The notes beneath the pieces were generated by a model. It was not told the DNA's origin. It worked only from the letters and a program-made list of their open reading frames with translations, and did not search any database. DNA of 64,000 nt from Roseovarius marisflavi (lineage in GTDB: Bacteria; Pseudomonadota; Alphaproteobacteria; Rhodobacterales; Rhodobacteraceae): contig NZ_FRBN01000010.1 of NCBI RefSeq assembly GCF_900142625.1, forward strand, positions 1 to 64,000. Reading direction: 5' to 3'. The position numbers and the translations under genes were made by a program. Shown piece by piece: positions 27,645 to 35,734 of this stretch (position 1 is its first letter; each line of letters starts with the position of its first letter).

Positions 27645-28157
27645 ATGAGCCAGATAAACGAGCTGGAGACGCGGATCACCGCAGCGCTTGACCGCATAGC
27701 GCAGGGTCTTGAGGCCCGCCAGAAGACCGGAACAGAGACCACCGGTGATGAGGTGGCGGCCCTGAAGCAGCAGCTTGAGGACGAAAAGCTGGCCAATGCT
27801 CAGCTTGAAGAGCGGGTCAGGGCGTTGCGCGATAAACTCGCCGCCGTCGAGGCCGCAAATGAGGCCGGGCAGTCAGAGCAGTCACAGGCGATGCGCAAGC
27901 TGGACCAGGACCTGCAATCGTTGCGCAAGGCCAACCAGCAGCTTCGCGATAACAACCAGGCCCTGCGCGAGGCGAATCAATCCGGCGTTGCCGAGCCGCA
28001 CCTGATCAACAAATCCATGCTCGCCGAGCTTGAAGGCCTGCGCGCCACCCGCGCGGCGGACCGCGACGAGGTCGAGGCGGTGCTCGCAGAGCTTGGTCAG
28101 GTGATCAACGGCTCCACAGACCCCGAGACCCAGAACAGCAAGACGGAGGAAGCCTGA
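27645..28157 (+). CDS. coiled-coil protein upstream of zapA
   Basis: A 170-residue protein, almost entirely helical. Residues 1-25 form an amphipathic helix (I-N-E-L-E-T-R-I-T-A-A-L-D-R-I), and residues 45-115 are a long coiled coil rich in Glu, Gln, Lys and Leu (L-K-Q-Q-L-E-D-E-K-L-A-N-A-Q-L-E-E-R). The stop overlaps the zapA start by one base, so the two are co-translated. A divisome-associated structural role is inferred from that position only. Confidence 0.75.
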   Translation: MSQINELETRITAALDRIAQGLEARQKTGTETTGDEVAALKQQLEDEKLANAQLEERVRALRDKLAAVEAANEAGQSEQSQAMRKLDQDLQSLRKANQQLRDNNQALREANQSGVAEPHLINKSMLAELEGLRATRAADRDEVEAVLAELGQVINGSTDPETQNSKTEEA

Positions 28158-28552
28158 TGCCCGAGGTGCAGATCGAAATCGGAGGCCGCACATTCGAAGT
28201 GGCCTGTCAGGCGGGCGAAGAGCATTACCTGCAATCCGCCGCAAAGATGCTGGATGAAGAAGCCTCGGTTCTGGCGGCGCAGATCGGGCGTATCCCCGAG
28301 CCGCGGATGCTGTTGATGGCGGGGCTGATGCTGGCCGACAAGACCGCCGGGCTTCAGGACAAACTGCGCGAGGCGCAGGACAAACTTGCCGAGAAAGACG
28401 CCGAGCTTGATCAGATGCGCAATGCGCCGACGCCAGAGGCACAGCGCATCGAGGTGCCGGTTGTTCCGCAAGAGGTGACCGATACGCTGGCGGAGATCGC
28501 CGCGCGCGCCGAGGCGCTTGCGGAAACGGTTGACGGTAGCCGCGCGGGATAG
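28157..28552 (+). CDS. zapA: cell division protein ZapA
   Basis: A 131-residue ZapA-family protein that bundles FtsZ filaments at midcell. The N-terminal globular part reads V-Q-I-E-I-G-G-R-T-F-E-V-A-C-Q-A-G-E-E-H-Y-L, then A-A-K-M-L-D-E-E and a C-terminal coiled coil (residues 65-105, L-Q-D-K-L-R-E-A-Q-D-K-L-A-E-K). Slightly longer than the usual ~110 residues because of an Ala-rich tail. Co-translated with the coiled-coil gene. Confidence 0.9.
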   Translation: MPEVQIEIGGRTFEVACQAGEEHYLQSAAKMLDEEASVLAAQIGRIPEPRMLLMAGLMLADKTAGLQDKLREAQDKLAEKDAELDQMRNAPTPEAQRIEVPVVPQEVTDTLAEIAARAEALAETVDGSRAG

Positions 28553-28646
28553 TGACCACCGCGAGGCTCGTCGCGCTCTTGCGTGCGCGCCCTGCGAGGT
28601 CGGCTGTCGGGCCGGATGAGCATCGCCGCTGGAATAGGGCAACGAT

Positions 28647-29057
28647 ATGAAGCTGATCTTCGGTCTGATGGTTTTGGTCGTTGTGGCGGGCGCGGCCTAT
28701 GTGCGCCTTGCGCCGACGAACACGGCCCGGTGGCATCAAATGCCCGAGGCAATCACCGATCAGGGCCTGAGTGGCGGGGCGGTGCGTGTAATCGCGGCGG
28801 ATGAAAACACTCTTGAGCGGCTGGACGCCATCATCCGTGACACGCCGCGCACGCATGTGCTTGCGGGCGCTCCGAGCGAGGGGATGATCACCTATGTCAC
28901 CCGCTCGGCGGTGTTCGGTTTTCCCGATTACATGACTGTCCGTCGCGTTGGCGATCAGATCAAGATTTACGGACGACTGCGGTTCGGGAAATCAGATCTT
29001 GGCGTCAACGCCGCCCGTATCGACGGCTGGCTGATGCGATTGGGGCAGGGCGGATGA
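28647..29057 (+). CDS. DUF1499 domain protein
   Basis: A 136-residue protein with an N-terminal membrane anchor (L-I-F-G-L-M-V-L-V-V-V-A-G-A-A) and the DUF1499 domain, seen in D-A-I-I-R-D-T-P-R-T-H-V-L-A-G, then I-T-Y-V-T-R-S-A-V-F-G-F-P-D-Y-M and S-D-L-G-V-N-A-A-R-I-D-G-W-L. Function unknown. It lies 95 bases after zapA. Its 3' end overlaps the 3' end of the convergent small secreted gene by 66 bases. Confidence 0.85.
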   Translation: MKLIFGLMVLVVVAGAAYVRLAPTNTARWHQMPEAITDQGLSGGAVRVIAADENTLERLDAIIRDTPRTHVLAGAPSEGMITYVTRSAVFGFPDYMTVRRVGDQIKIYGRLRFGKSDLGVNAARIDGWLMRLGQGG

Positions 29058-29288
29058 CAAGCAGCCATCGCTGACCTTGCGCCACATCGGCACGTTAAGC
29101 GACATCTGGCATTGCGCCATGAACATCTTGCCATCGACCTGAAGGCAGATCGTCTCGCCCATTTCAATCCGCGCGCCGGTCCGGTCGGTGCAATAACACT
29201 CAACCGTCTTGCCGCCGATCGTGGCATCGCCAAATGCGGGCGTCGCCGCAAGAATAAAGGGCATGATCCATCGCATGAGAAATATCAT
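28992..29288 (-). CDS. small secreted cysteine-rich protein
   Basis: A 98-residue protein beginning M-I-F-L-M-R-W-I-M-P-F-I-L-A-A-T-P-A-F-G, a signal peptide cleaved after A-F-G or thereabouts, then four cysteines (V-E-C-Y-C-T-D, E-T-I-C-L, A-Q-C-Q-M and D-G-C-L-S). The Cys pattern suggests disulfides in the periplasm. ATG 29288 is chosen because it begins the signal peptide; the frame opens ten codons earlier at a TTG. It overlaps the 3' end of the DUF1499 gene head-on. Family unknown to me, but similar short proteins exist in roseobacters. Confidence 0.65.
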   Translation of the reverse strand: MIFLMRWIMPFILAATPAFGDATIGGKTVECYCTDRTGARIEMGETICLQVDGKMFMAQCQMSLNVPMWRKVSDGCLSSALPQSHQPAVDTGGVDAKI

Positions 29289-29341
29289 AGCACAGTCATC
29301 CCTCTTGACCAAAGCCAAAGGATAGGACAGAGCCTCGCATC

Positions 29342-30391
29342 ATGGTGCCCTTGGACAGACTAGAACAAATCACACAGCGCTTCGAGTATATCGAGGCGCA
29401 GATGGCACAGGGCGGCGGGGATATCGCGCGCCTTGGTCGCGAATATGCCGAGCTTCGCCCGGTGGTCGAGGAAATCCGCGCCTATCGCGAGCTTCTGAGC
29501 GATCTCGACAGCGCCCGTGCGATGCTTGACGATCCCGAGATGCGCGATCTGGCCCGCGACGAGATCGAGGCGTTGGAGGCCCGCCAGCCCGAGTTTGAGG
29601 CGGCGCTGCAACTGGCGCTTTTGCCGAAAGACGCCGCCGACGCGCGCCCGGCGATCCTTGAGATCCGCCCCGGCACCGGCGGCGAAGAGGCCGCGCTTTT
29701 TGCCGCCGACCTGATGCGCATGTATCAGCGCTATGCCGAGGCGCGGGGCTGGAAGTTCGACGTTCTGGAAGAACAGCAAAGCGAGCTTGGTGGCATCCGC
29801 GAGTTGGTCGTGCATATCAAGGGCGAGAATGTTTTTGCCCGGCTCAAGTTCGAATCCGGTGTGCACCGCGTTCAGCGCGTGCCCGAGACCGAAAGCGGCG
29901 GGCGCATACACACCTCGGCGGCGACCGTGGCGGTTTTGCCCGAGGCCGAGGATGTTGACGTCAAGATCGACGCCGGCGACTTGCGGATCGACACGATGCG
30001 CAGCTCGGGCGCGGGCGGTCAGCACGTCAACACCACCGATTCCGCCGTGCGCATCACCCACCTGCCGACCGGCCTTGTGGTCACCAGCTCCGAGAAATCC
30101 CAGCACCGCAACCGGGAGATCGCGATGCAGGTGCTGAAATCGCGGCTGTTTGACATGGAGCGACAGCGCGTCGATAGCGAACGTTCCGCCAGCCGCGCGG
30201 CGCAGGTCGGCTCGGGCGACCGCTCCGAGCGGATTCGCACCTATAATTTCCCGCAAGGCCGGATGACCGATCACCGCATCAACCTGACGCTTTACAAGCT
30301 TGATCAGGTGATGAACGGTGATCTCGACGAGGTGATTGACGCCCTTACGGCGGATGCGCAGGCCAGCATGCTGGCCGAGATGGGCGCTTGA
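29342..30391 (+). CDS. prfA: peptide chain release factor 1
   Basis: A 349-residue class-I release factor recognising UAA and UAG. Domain 1 (helical) is residues 1-100, the codon-recognition region follows, and the peptidyl-tRNA hydrolysis motif is S-G-A-G-G-Q-H-V-N near residue 223. The [16 protein letters not shown] segment near 300 is typical. The stop overlaps the prmC start (TTGA), matching the fact that PrmC methylates the GGQ glutamine. Confidence 0.97.
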   Translation: MVPLDRLEQITQRFEYIEAQMAQGGGDIARLGREYAELRPVVEEIRAYRELLSDLDSARAMLDDPEMRDLARDEIEALEARQPEFEAALQLALLPKDAADARPAILEIRPGTGGEEAALFAADLMRMYQRYAEARGWKFDVLEEQQSELGGIRELVVHIKGENVFARLKFESGVHRVQRVPETESGGRIHTSAATVAVLPEAEDVDVKIDAGDLRIDTMRSSGAGGQHVNTTDSAVRITHLPTGLVVTSSEKSQHRNREIAMQVLKSRLFDMERQRVDSERSASRAAQVGSGDRSERIRTYNFPQGRMTDHRINLTLYKLDQVMNGDLDEVIDALTADAQASMLAEMGA

Positions 30392-31248
30392 CAGCCCCGC
30401 ATGAGGCGGCCTCGGCAGGACAGGCCCTGGCCCTGGCGCTTGGCCTTGGACGCGACCGTCTTGGCGATCTGGATGACCCGATGCGCGACGCGCGCCTGCT
30501 TTTGGCCCATGCCGCCGGGTGTGAGCGGGGGGCGTTGAGCCGCCTTGAAGTCGAAGATTTCACGCCCGAGGTGATGACCGTCTATCTTGCGTTGATTGAT
30601 CAGCGCGCGGCGGGGCGGCCGGTGTCGAAGATCCTTGGCTACCGCGACTTCTGGAACCACCGCTTTGCCGTGACCGAGGATGTGCTTGACCCGCGCCCCG
30701 ATACCGAAACGCTGGTCGAGGCCGCTTTGGCGCAGCCATTCGAGCGGGTTCTTGATCTTGGCACGGGCTCGGGTTGTATCCTGCTGAGCCTTCTGGCCGA
30801 GCGCCCCCGGACGGTCGGGCTTGGCACCGATATCTCCGAGGCGGCGCTAAACGTGGCGCGACAGAATGCCGGGGCTTTGGGCGTACTGGCGCGGGCCGAC
30901 TTTGCGATCTCGGACTGGTTCGCGGCGGTTGCGGGCCGCTTCGATCTTATCGTGTCAAACCCGCCCTACATCGCCCTGGCCGAAATACCCGGCCTTGCCC
31001 GCGAGGTGCGGATGCATGACCCGCGCATGGCGCTGACCGATGAGGGCGACGGGCTTGCGGCCTATCGCGCGATCACCGCGCAAGCCGGGCATTACCTGCG
31101 CCCGCGCGGACGTATCCTGCTGGAAATCGGCCCGACACAGGGCCCGGAGGTGGCGCAATTGCTGAGCGATGCGGGATTCGATGGGGTGGAAATTCTGCCC
31201 GATCTTGACAGCCGCGACCGGGTGGTTGGCGGGGTTTGGCCGATCTGA
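30388..31248 (+). CDS. prmC: release factor glutamine methyltransferase
   Basis: A 286-residue SAM-dependent methyltransferase that methylates the glutamine of the GGQ motif in release factors. The SAM motif is [11 protein letters not shown] near 117 and the glutamine-binding N-P-P-Y is in V-S-N-P-P-Y-I-A near 190. Start is TTG 30388, overlapping the prfA stop by four bases, giving family length. Confidence 0.95.
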   Translation: MTAPHEAASAGQALALALGLGRDRLGDLDDPMRDARLLLAHAAGCERGALSRLEVEDFTPEVMTVYLALIDQRAAGRPVSKILGYRDFWNHRFAVTEDVLDPRPDTETLVEAALAQPFERVLDLGTGSGCILLSLLAERPRTVGLGTDISEAALNVARQNAGALGVLARADFAISDWFAAVAGRFDLIVSNPPYIALAEIPGLAREVRMHDPRMALTDEGDGLAAYRAITAQAGHYLRPRGRILLEIGPTQGPEVAQLLSDAGFDGVEILPDLDSRDRVVGGVWPI

Positions 31249-31476
31249 ACCGGGAAAAACCGGCCATAATCCGCATAAATGGCAATAAAATTCAGTTTTT
31301 GGCTTGTATGAACCGCCTCTGCATGGTTAGTCATGGGTCAGTTAAGACGGAGGATGCCTTTTGGGCGGTCCCGCTTGACACCAAGCCAAAACATGTCCGA
31401 TCCGGTTTAATTTTCGGCGCAAGGGGCGCCAGTCGGGTCGAGTGAACATTTGAGCATAAGGCTGGACAGCATCAAC

Positions 31477-32115
31477 ATGAGATCATCTAAGTCACGTTCG
31501 CGGAACAAGCCGAACCGCAATCGCCCGAGCACGGGCAATGTCGTCAACCGGACCTTTGACAGTTCCGGCCCTGAAGGCAAGGTGCGCGGCACACCGCAGC
31601 AAATCATTGAAAAGTACAACCAGCTGGCACGCGATGCCCAGCTGTCGGGCGACCGGGTTGCCACAGAGAACTTTCAGCAGCATGCAGAGCATTACCTGCG
31701 TCTTCTGGGCGAGGCCCAGAAAGAGCAGGAGGCGCGCCGCGAAGAGCAGGAGCGCCAGAACCGCGAGCGTCAGGTTGAACGCGATCGCGAGCGCCCCCAG
31801 ACTGAACGCCAGCAGAATACTGGCGAGCGTCAGGGTCAGGGCAACACCGAGCGCGACCAGACCCGCAATGCAGGGCAGGACGCCGGTGGTCATGATCCCG
31901 CCAGAAGTGCGCAGCCCGATGTGATCGACACCACCAGCCATGTCGAAAGCGGCCTTGTCGAGACCCCCGAAAGCCAGAGCGCGCCGGTTCCGCCCAAGCG
32001 TCCGCGCAAACCACGCGTCAAGAAACCGGCCAAGGCCGAGGCACAGAGTGAACCGGCCGGCGATCAGGACAATGGAACGCCTCCGCCCTCTGGTCCGGCC
32101 GAAGCGGCCGAATAG
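31477..32115 (+). CDS. DUF4167 domain protein
   Basis: A 212-residue protein with a conserved N-terminal DUF4167 region (residues 1-80): R-S-S-K-S-R-S-R-N-K-P-N-R and V-N-R-T-F-D-S-S-G-P-E-G-K-V-R-G-T, then I-I-E-K-Y-N-Q-L-A-R-D-A. The rest is low-complexity, rich in Glu, Gln, Arg and Pro. Basic N-terminus suggests RNA or nucleic-acid contact. Follows prfA and prmC as in related genomes; ended by a strong terminator. Confidence 0.88.
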   Translation: MRSSKSRSRNKPNRNRPSTGNVVNRTFDSSGPEGKVRGTPQQIIEKYNQLARDAQLSGDRVATENFQQHAEHYLRLLGEAQKEQEARREEQERQNRERQVERDRERPQTERQQNTGERQGQGNTERDQTRNAGQDAGGHDPARSAQPDVIDTTSHVESGLVETPESQSAPVPPKRPRKPRVKKPAKAEAQSEPAGDQDNGTPPPSGPAEAAE

Positions 32116-32136
32116 GACTTTGGGATAGAGCATGTG

Positions 32137-32173
32137 AAAAAGGCGCGGGACCGATCAGGCCACGCGCCTTTTT
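32137..32173 (+). terminator. intrinsic terminator after DUF4167 gene
   Basis: An 11-bp perfect stem (aaaaaggcgcg at 32137-32147 with cgcgccttttt at 32163-32173, 15-base loop) ends in a U-run. It is 22 bases beyond the stop and would work on the minus strand too. Confidence 0.9.
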
Positions 32174-32302
32174 GCTGGCTCCGGGATGCCTGCGGCGCGA
32201 GTATTTGGGGAACGATGAAAGTATCGGGTCTTTTCAGCCGGACCCGGCTGGCCTAAGACGCGGCTGAGCGCCATGCCCGCAACGCCAGAGAGAGACCCCG
32301 CC

Positions 32303-33049
32303 ATGCCCACAGACAGACCGCAGCCCGCCTTTGTGCTTGTGCGCCCGCAAATGGGCGAGAACATCGGTGCGGCGGCGCGGGCGATGTGGAATTTCGGGCT
32401 CGACCGGATGCGGATCGTTGCGCCGCGCGATGGCTGGCCAAATCCGAAATCCGTTGCCATGGCCAGCGGCGCGGGGCGCTTGCTTGACGAGGCACAGTTT
32501 GTCGATACCACGGGCGAGGCCGTGGCCGATTGCCACTATGTTTTTGCCACCACCGCACGGGCACGCGGGTTGACCAAGCCGGTTGTGAGCCCCGAGCGCG
32601 CGATGCAGATCGCCGCCGAGCGGATTGCGGAGGGTGAAAAGGTTGCGGTGCTGTTCGGCCCCGAGCGCGCGGGCCTTGAGAATGACGACATCGCGCGCGC
32701 GAATGCGATCATCAACGTGCCGGTCAATCCCGAGTTTGCCAGCCTGAACCTAGCGCAATGCGTGCTGTTGACCGCCTATGAATGGCAACGCGCCGCAAGC
32801 GAGATCATCCCCGAGCGGGTGGATATGGCCAAGGCCCGCTGGGCCGAGCAGATCGAGATTGAAAAGCTCGGCGATCATTACGAGGCACAGCTTGACGAGG
32901 CCGGGTTTTTCTTTCCCGACCACAAGGCCCAGAGCATGAAGCTTAACCTGCGCAACATGTGGAGCCGGATGGCATTGACGGGCACGGATGTGCAGATGCT
33001 GCACGGGGTGCTGCGGCAGATGGTCCGCTGGAAGCAGCGCGACGGTTGA
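32303..33049 (+). CDS. trmJ: tRNA (cytidine/uridine-2'-O-)-methyltransferase, TrmJ family
   Basis: A 248-residue SPOUT methyltransferase that 2'-O-methylates position 32 of tRNA. Motifs: V-L-V-R-P-Q-M-G-E-N-I-G-A-A-A-R near residue 12, A-V-L-F-G-P-E-R-A-G-L near 115 and N-P-E-F-A-S-L-N-L-A-Q near 140, which form the trefoil-knot SAM site. ATG 32303 has GAGAGA upstream and gives the family start; an in-frame ATG at 32273 is less likely. Confidence 0.92.
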   Translation: MPTDRPQPAFVLVRPQMGENIGAAARAMWNFGLDRMRIVAPRDGWPNPKSVAMASGAGRLLDEAQFVDTTGEAVADCHYVFATTARARGLTKPVVSPERAMQIAAERIAEGEKVAVLFGPERAGLENDDIARANAIINVPVNPEFASLNLAQCVLLTAYEWQRAASEIIPERVDMAKARWAEQIEIEKLGDHYEAQLDEAGFFFPDHKAQSMKLNLRNMWSRMALTGTDVQMLHGVLRQMVRWKQRDG

Positions 33050-33110
33050 GCGCGCTTGAAGGCGGGCATGTCGCGCACTAGGCTCTCAACCAAATTGAAT
33101 GAGGTTCACG

Positions 33111-34256
33111 ATGAGCGGAAAACGCAGCATTTTCGAAGAGGTCGACAGCGCGGATAAACCCGCCCCCGAGGCCCCACGCGGCGGCATGATTGATGCCGGA
33201 AAACGCGGTGCGCGCCGGGGCATCCGGGTCTGGCTTATGGTGCTGTTCACGCTGGTCGTTTTGATGATCGCGGTGGGGGGCCTTACCCGGCTGACCGATA
33301 GCGGTCTGAGCATCACCGAATGGAAACCCGTGACCGGGGCGCTGCCGCCGATGTCAGAGGCGGTTTGGGTCGAGGAATTCGAGAAATACAAGACTATCCC
33401 GCAATATGAACTGCTCAACAAGGGCATGAACCTCTCCGAGTTCAAGACGATCTATTGGTGGGAATGGGGCCATCGCCAGCTTGGTCGTTTCATCGGTCTG
33501 GTCTGGGCGCTTGGGTTTTTCGGCTTTCTGCTGGCGCGCCAGATTCCGGTTGGCTGGACCGGTCGCTTGCTTGTGCTGGGCGCGCTGGGTGGCGCACAGG
33601 GGGCGATCGGGTGGTGGATGGTGTCCTCTGGCCTCAAGGGCGAGATGATCGCGGTGGCCTCGTACCGTCTGGCGATGCATCTTGGGCTGGCCTTTGTCAT
33701 CCTGGGAGTGATTGCGTGGTATGTCCTTCTGATCGGGCGCGAAGAGCGTGATTTAATGCAGGCGCGGCGCGGGCGCGAGGGGCGGCTTTACGGGCTTGCC
33801 ACCGGCTGGATGCACTTTGCCTTTCTTCAGATCATTCTTGGCGCGCTTGTGGCGGGGATTGATGCCGGGCGCACCTTTACCGACTGGCCGTTGATGGCGG
33901 GGGGGATTTTGCCGCCCGACATGTGGGGGATCGAGCCCGCCTGGCGGAACTTGTTCGAGAACCCCGGCACGGTACAATTCATTCACCGCATGAGCGGCTA
34001 TCTGCTGTTTGCCTTCGGGATCGTCGTCTGGCTCAAGGGGCGGCGCAGCGCCAATGAGGCCACGGCGAGGGCCTTTACCATGGCCTTTGGCGCGCTTGTG
34101 GCGCAGGTGGTGCTTGGCATCGTGACGGTGCTTTACATCGCGCCCTGGCACCTTGCCATCGCGCATCAGTTTCTTGCGGTCATCGTCTGGGTTTTGATCC
34201 TGCGCGCCCGCTTTCTAAGTCAGTACCCGCTGGCGCAATCCATTCGGAGGACCTGA
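33111..34256 (+). CDS. ctaA: heme A synthase (COX15/CtaA)
   Basis: A 381-residue inner-membrane enzyme converting heme O to heme A for cytochrome oxidase. A 35-residue hydrophilic N-terminus precedes eight membrane segments. Family marks: G-G-L-T-R-L-T-D-S-G-L-S-I-T-E-W-K-P near 62, W-E-W-G-H-R-Q-L-G-R near 120, and R-L-A-M-H-L-G and F-I-H-R-M-S-G-Y-L histidines that bind heme. GAGG precedes ATG 33111. Its stop is one base before the M32 carboxypeptidase start. Confidence 0.94.
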   Translation: MSGKRSIFEEVDSADKPAPEAPRGGMIDAGKRGARRGIRVWLMVLFTLVVLMIAVGGLTRLTDSGLSITEWKPVTGALPPMSEAVWVEEFEKYKTIPQYELLNKGMNLSEFKTIYWWEWGHRQLGRFIGLVWALGFFGFLLARQIPVGWTGRLLVLGALGGAQGAIGWWMVSSGLKGEMIAVASYRLAMHLGLAFVILGVIAWYVLLIGREERDLMQARRGREGRLYGLATGWMHFAFLQIILGALVAGIDAGRTFTDWPLMAGGILPPDMWGIEPAWRNLFENPGTVQFIHRMSGYLLFAFGIVVWLKGRRSANEATARAFTMAFGALVAQVVLGIVTVLYIAPWHLAIAHQFLAVIVWVLILRARFLSQYPLAQSIRRT

Positions 34257-34257
34257 A

Positions 34258-35727
34258 ATGTCAGCCTATGACGATCTGATGGCGCATGAGCGCGAGACGC
34301 AGGCCCTGTCACAGGTGGCGGGGCGTCTGGGGTGGGATCAGGAAACCATGATGCCGCGCGGCGCGGCCCATCAGCGGGCCGAGGAAAGCGGCGCTATGCA
34401 GGCGGTGATCCATGCCCGGCGCACCGATCCGCAGCGTGGTGAATGGCTTGCCGAGGCACGCGCAGCCGATGATGTGGCCCGCGCCAACCTGCGCCATATC
34501 CGGCGCGATTACGAGCGGCTCTGCCGGGTGCCGGGCGATCTTGCGGTGGCGCTTGCGCGCCTGACAAGCCGGGCGCAGGGGGCCTGGGCCGAGGCGCGCG
34601 GGCGCGATGATTTTGCGGCTTTCGCGCCGGTTCTGGCCGAGGTGATCGCGCTCAAGCGCGAAGAGGCGGCGGCATTGGCAGAGGGCGGCGATCTTTATGA
34701 TGCTCTGCTAGAGGATTACGAGCCGGGCATGACCTCGGCCCTGTTGGACGAGATGTTTGCCGCCATGCGCCCCCGTCTGGTGGCCTTGCGTGCGCAGGCC
34801 TTGGCCGGTGCGGCGCCCCCCGCGCTTGGCGGCAGCTATGACGAGGGCGCGCAAATGCGCCTTGCGCGCGATCTTGCAGAGGTGTTCGGCTATGACATGA
34901 CACGCGGGCGGCTCGACAAGGCGGTGCATCCCTTTAGCTCTGGGTCGGGCGATGATGTGCGCATCACCACACGCACCAGTACGTTGGACCCGTTCAACTG
35001 TATCTATTCGACCATCCACGAGGTTGGCCATGCCTGTTATGAACAGGCGATCAATCCGGAGTATGCCCTTGGGCCATTGGGGCAGGGCGTGTCGATGGGC
35101 GTGCATGAAAGCCAGAGCCGGATTTACGAAAATCAGCTGGGCCGCAGTGCGCCGTTCTGTGGCTGGCTTTTGGGGCGGATGCGTTCGGTCTTTGGCGATA
35201 TCGGCGTGGCCGATGCCGATGCCTTTTACCGGATCGTGAACCGGGTGCATCGCGGCTATATCCGCACCGAATCCGATGAGGTGCAATATAACCTGCATAT
35301 CATGCTGCGCTATGATCTTGAGCGCGCCCTGATCGCTGGCGATCTTCTGGCGGCCGATCTTGAAACCGCCTGGAATGATCGCTTTGAGGCCGATTTCGGC
35401 TATGCTGTGGATCGGGCGTCAAACGGGTGTTTGCAGGATGTGCATTGGTCGGTGGGCCTGTTCGGGTATTTCCCGACCTACAGTCTTGGCAATGTCTATG
35501 CCGGCTGTCTCAACCATGCGATGCGCGCCGCCCTGCCGGGGCTGGACGCAGATTTGGCACGCGGCGACCTGAGCGCGCCAACCGCGTGGTTGCGCGAGAA
35601 CGTGCAGCGTCATGGCGGGTTATACGAGCCGCGCGAAACCATCACCCGCGCCTGTGGTGCAGAGCCGGATGCAGAGCCATTGCTGGCCTATCTGGAACAG
35701 AAATTCAGGGCACTCTACCCCGGTTAG
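34258..35727 (+). CDS. carboxypeptidase M32
   Basis: A 489-residue zinc carboxypeptidase of the M32 (thermostable carboxypeptidase 1) family. The H-E-x-x-H site is T-I-H-E-V-G-H-A-C-Y near residue 257, with the third ligand in S-M-G-V-H-E-S-Q-S-R. It begins L-M-A-H-E-R-E-T-Q-A-L-S and has the family's H-P-F-S-S-G and D-V-R-I-T-T-R-T. GGAGG precedes the ATG. Adjacent to ctaA with no gap; likely co-transcribed. Confidence 0.94.
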   Translation: MSAYDDLMAHERETQALSQVAGRLGWDQETMMPRGAAHQRAEESGAMQAVIHARRTDPQRGEWLAEARAADDVARANLRHIRRDYERLCRVPGDLAVALARLTSRAQGAWAEARGRDDFAAFAPVLAEVIALKREEAAALAEGGDLYDALLEDYEPGMTSALLDEMFAAMRPRLVALRAQALAGAAPPALGGSYDEGAQMRLARDLAEVFGYDMTRGRLDKAVHPFSSGSGDDVRITTRTSTLDPFNCIYSTIHEVGHACYEQAINPEYALGPLGQGVSMGVHESQSRIYENQLGRSAPFCGWLLGRMRSVFGDIGVADADAFYRIVNRVHRGYIRTESDEVQYNLHIMLRYDLERALIAGDLLAADLETAWNDRFEADFGYAVDRASNGCLQDVHWSVGLFGYFPTYSLGNVYAGCLNHAMRAALPGLDADLARGDLSAPTAWLRENVQRHGGLYEPRETITRACGAEPDAEPLLAYLEQKFRALYPG

Positions 35728-35734
35728 GCGGGCA

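Noticed and set aside
28553-28646. 6S RNA after zapA
   Set aside because: 6S RNA often follows zapA, and a short GCCCT/AGGGC closing pair is present, but the interval is under 100 bases and the central bubble cannot be recognised. Not claimed.
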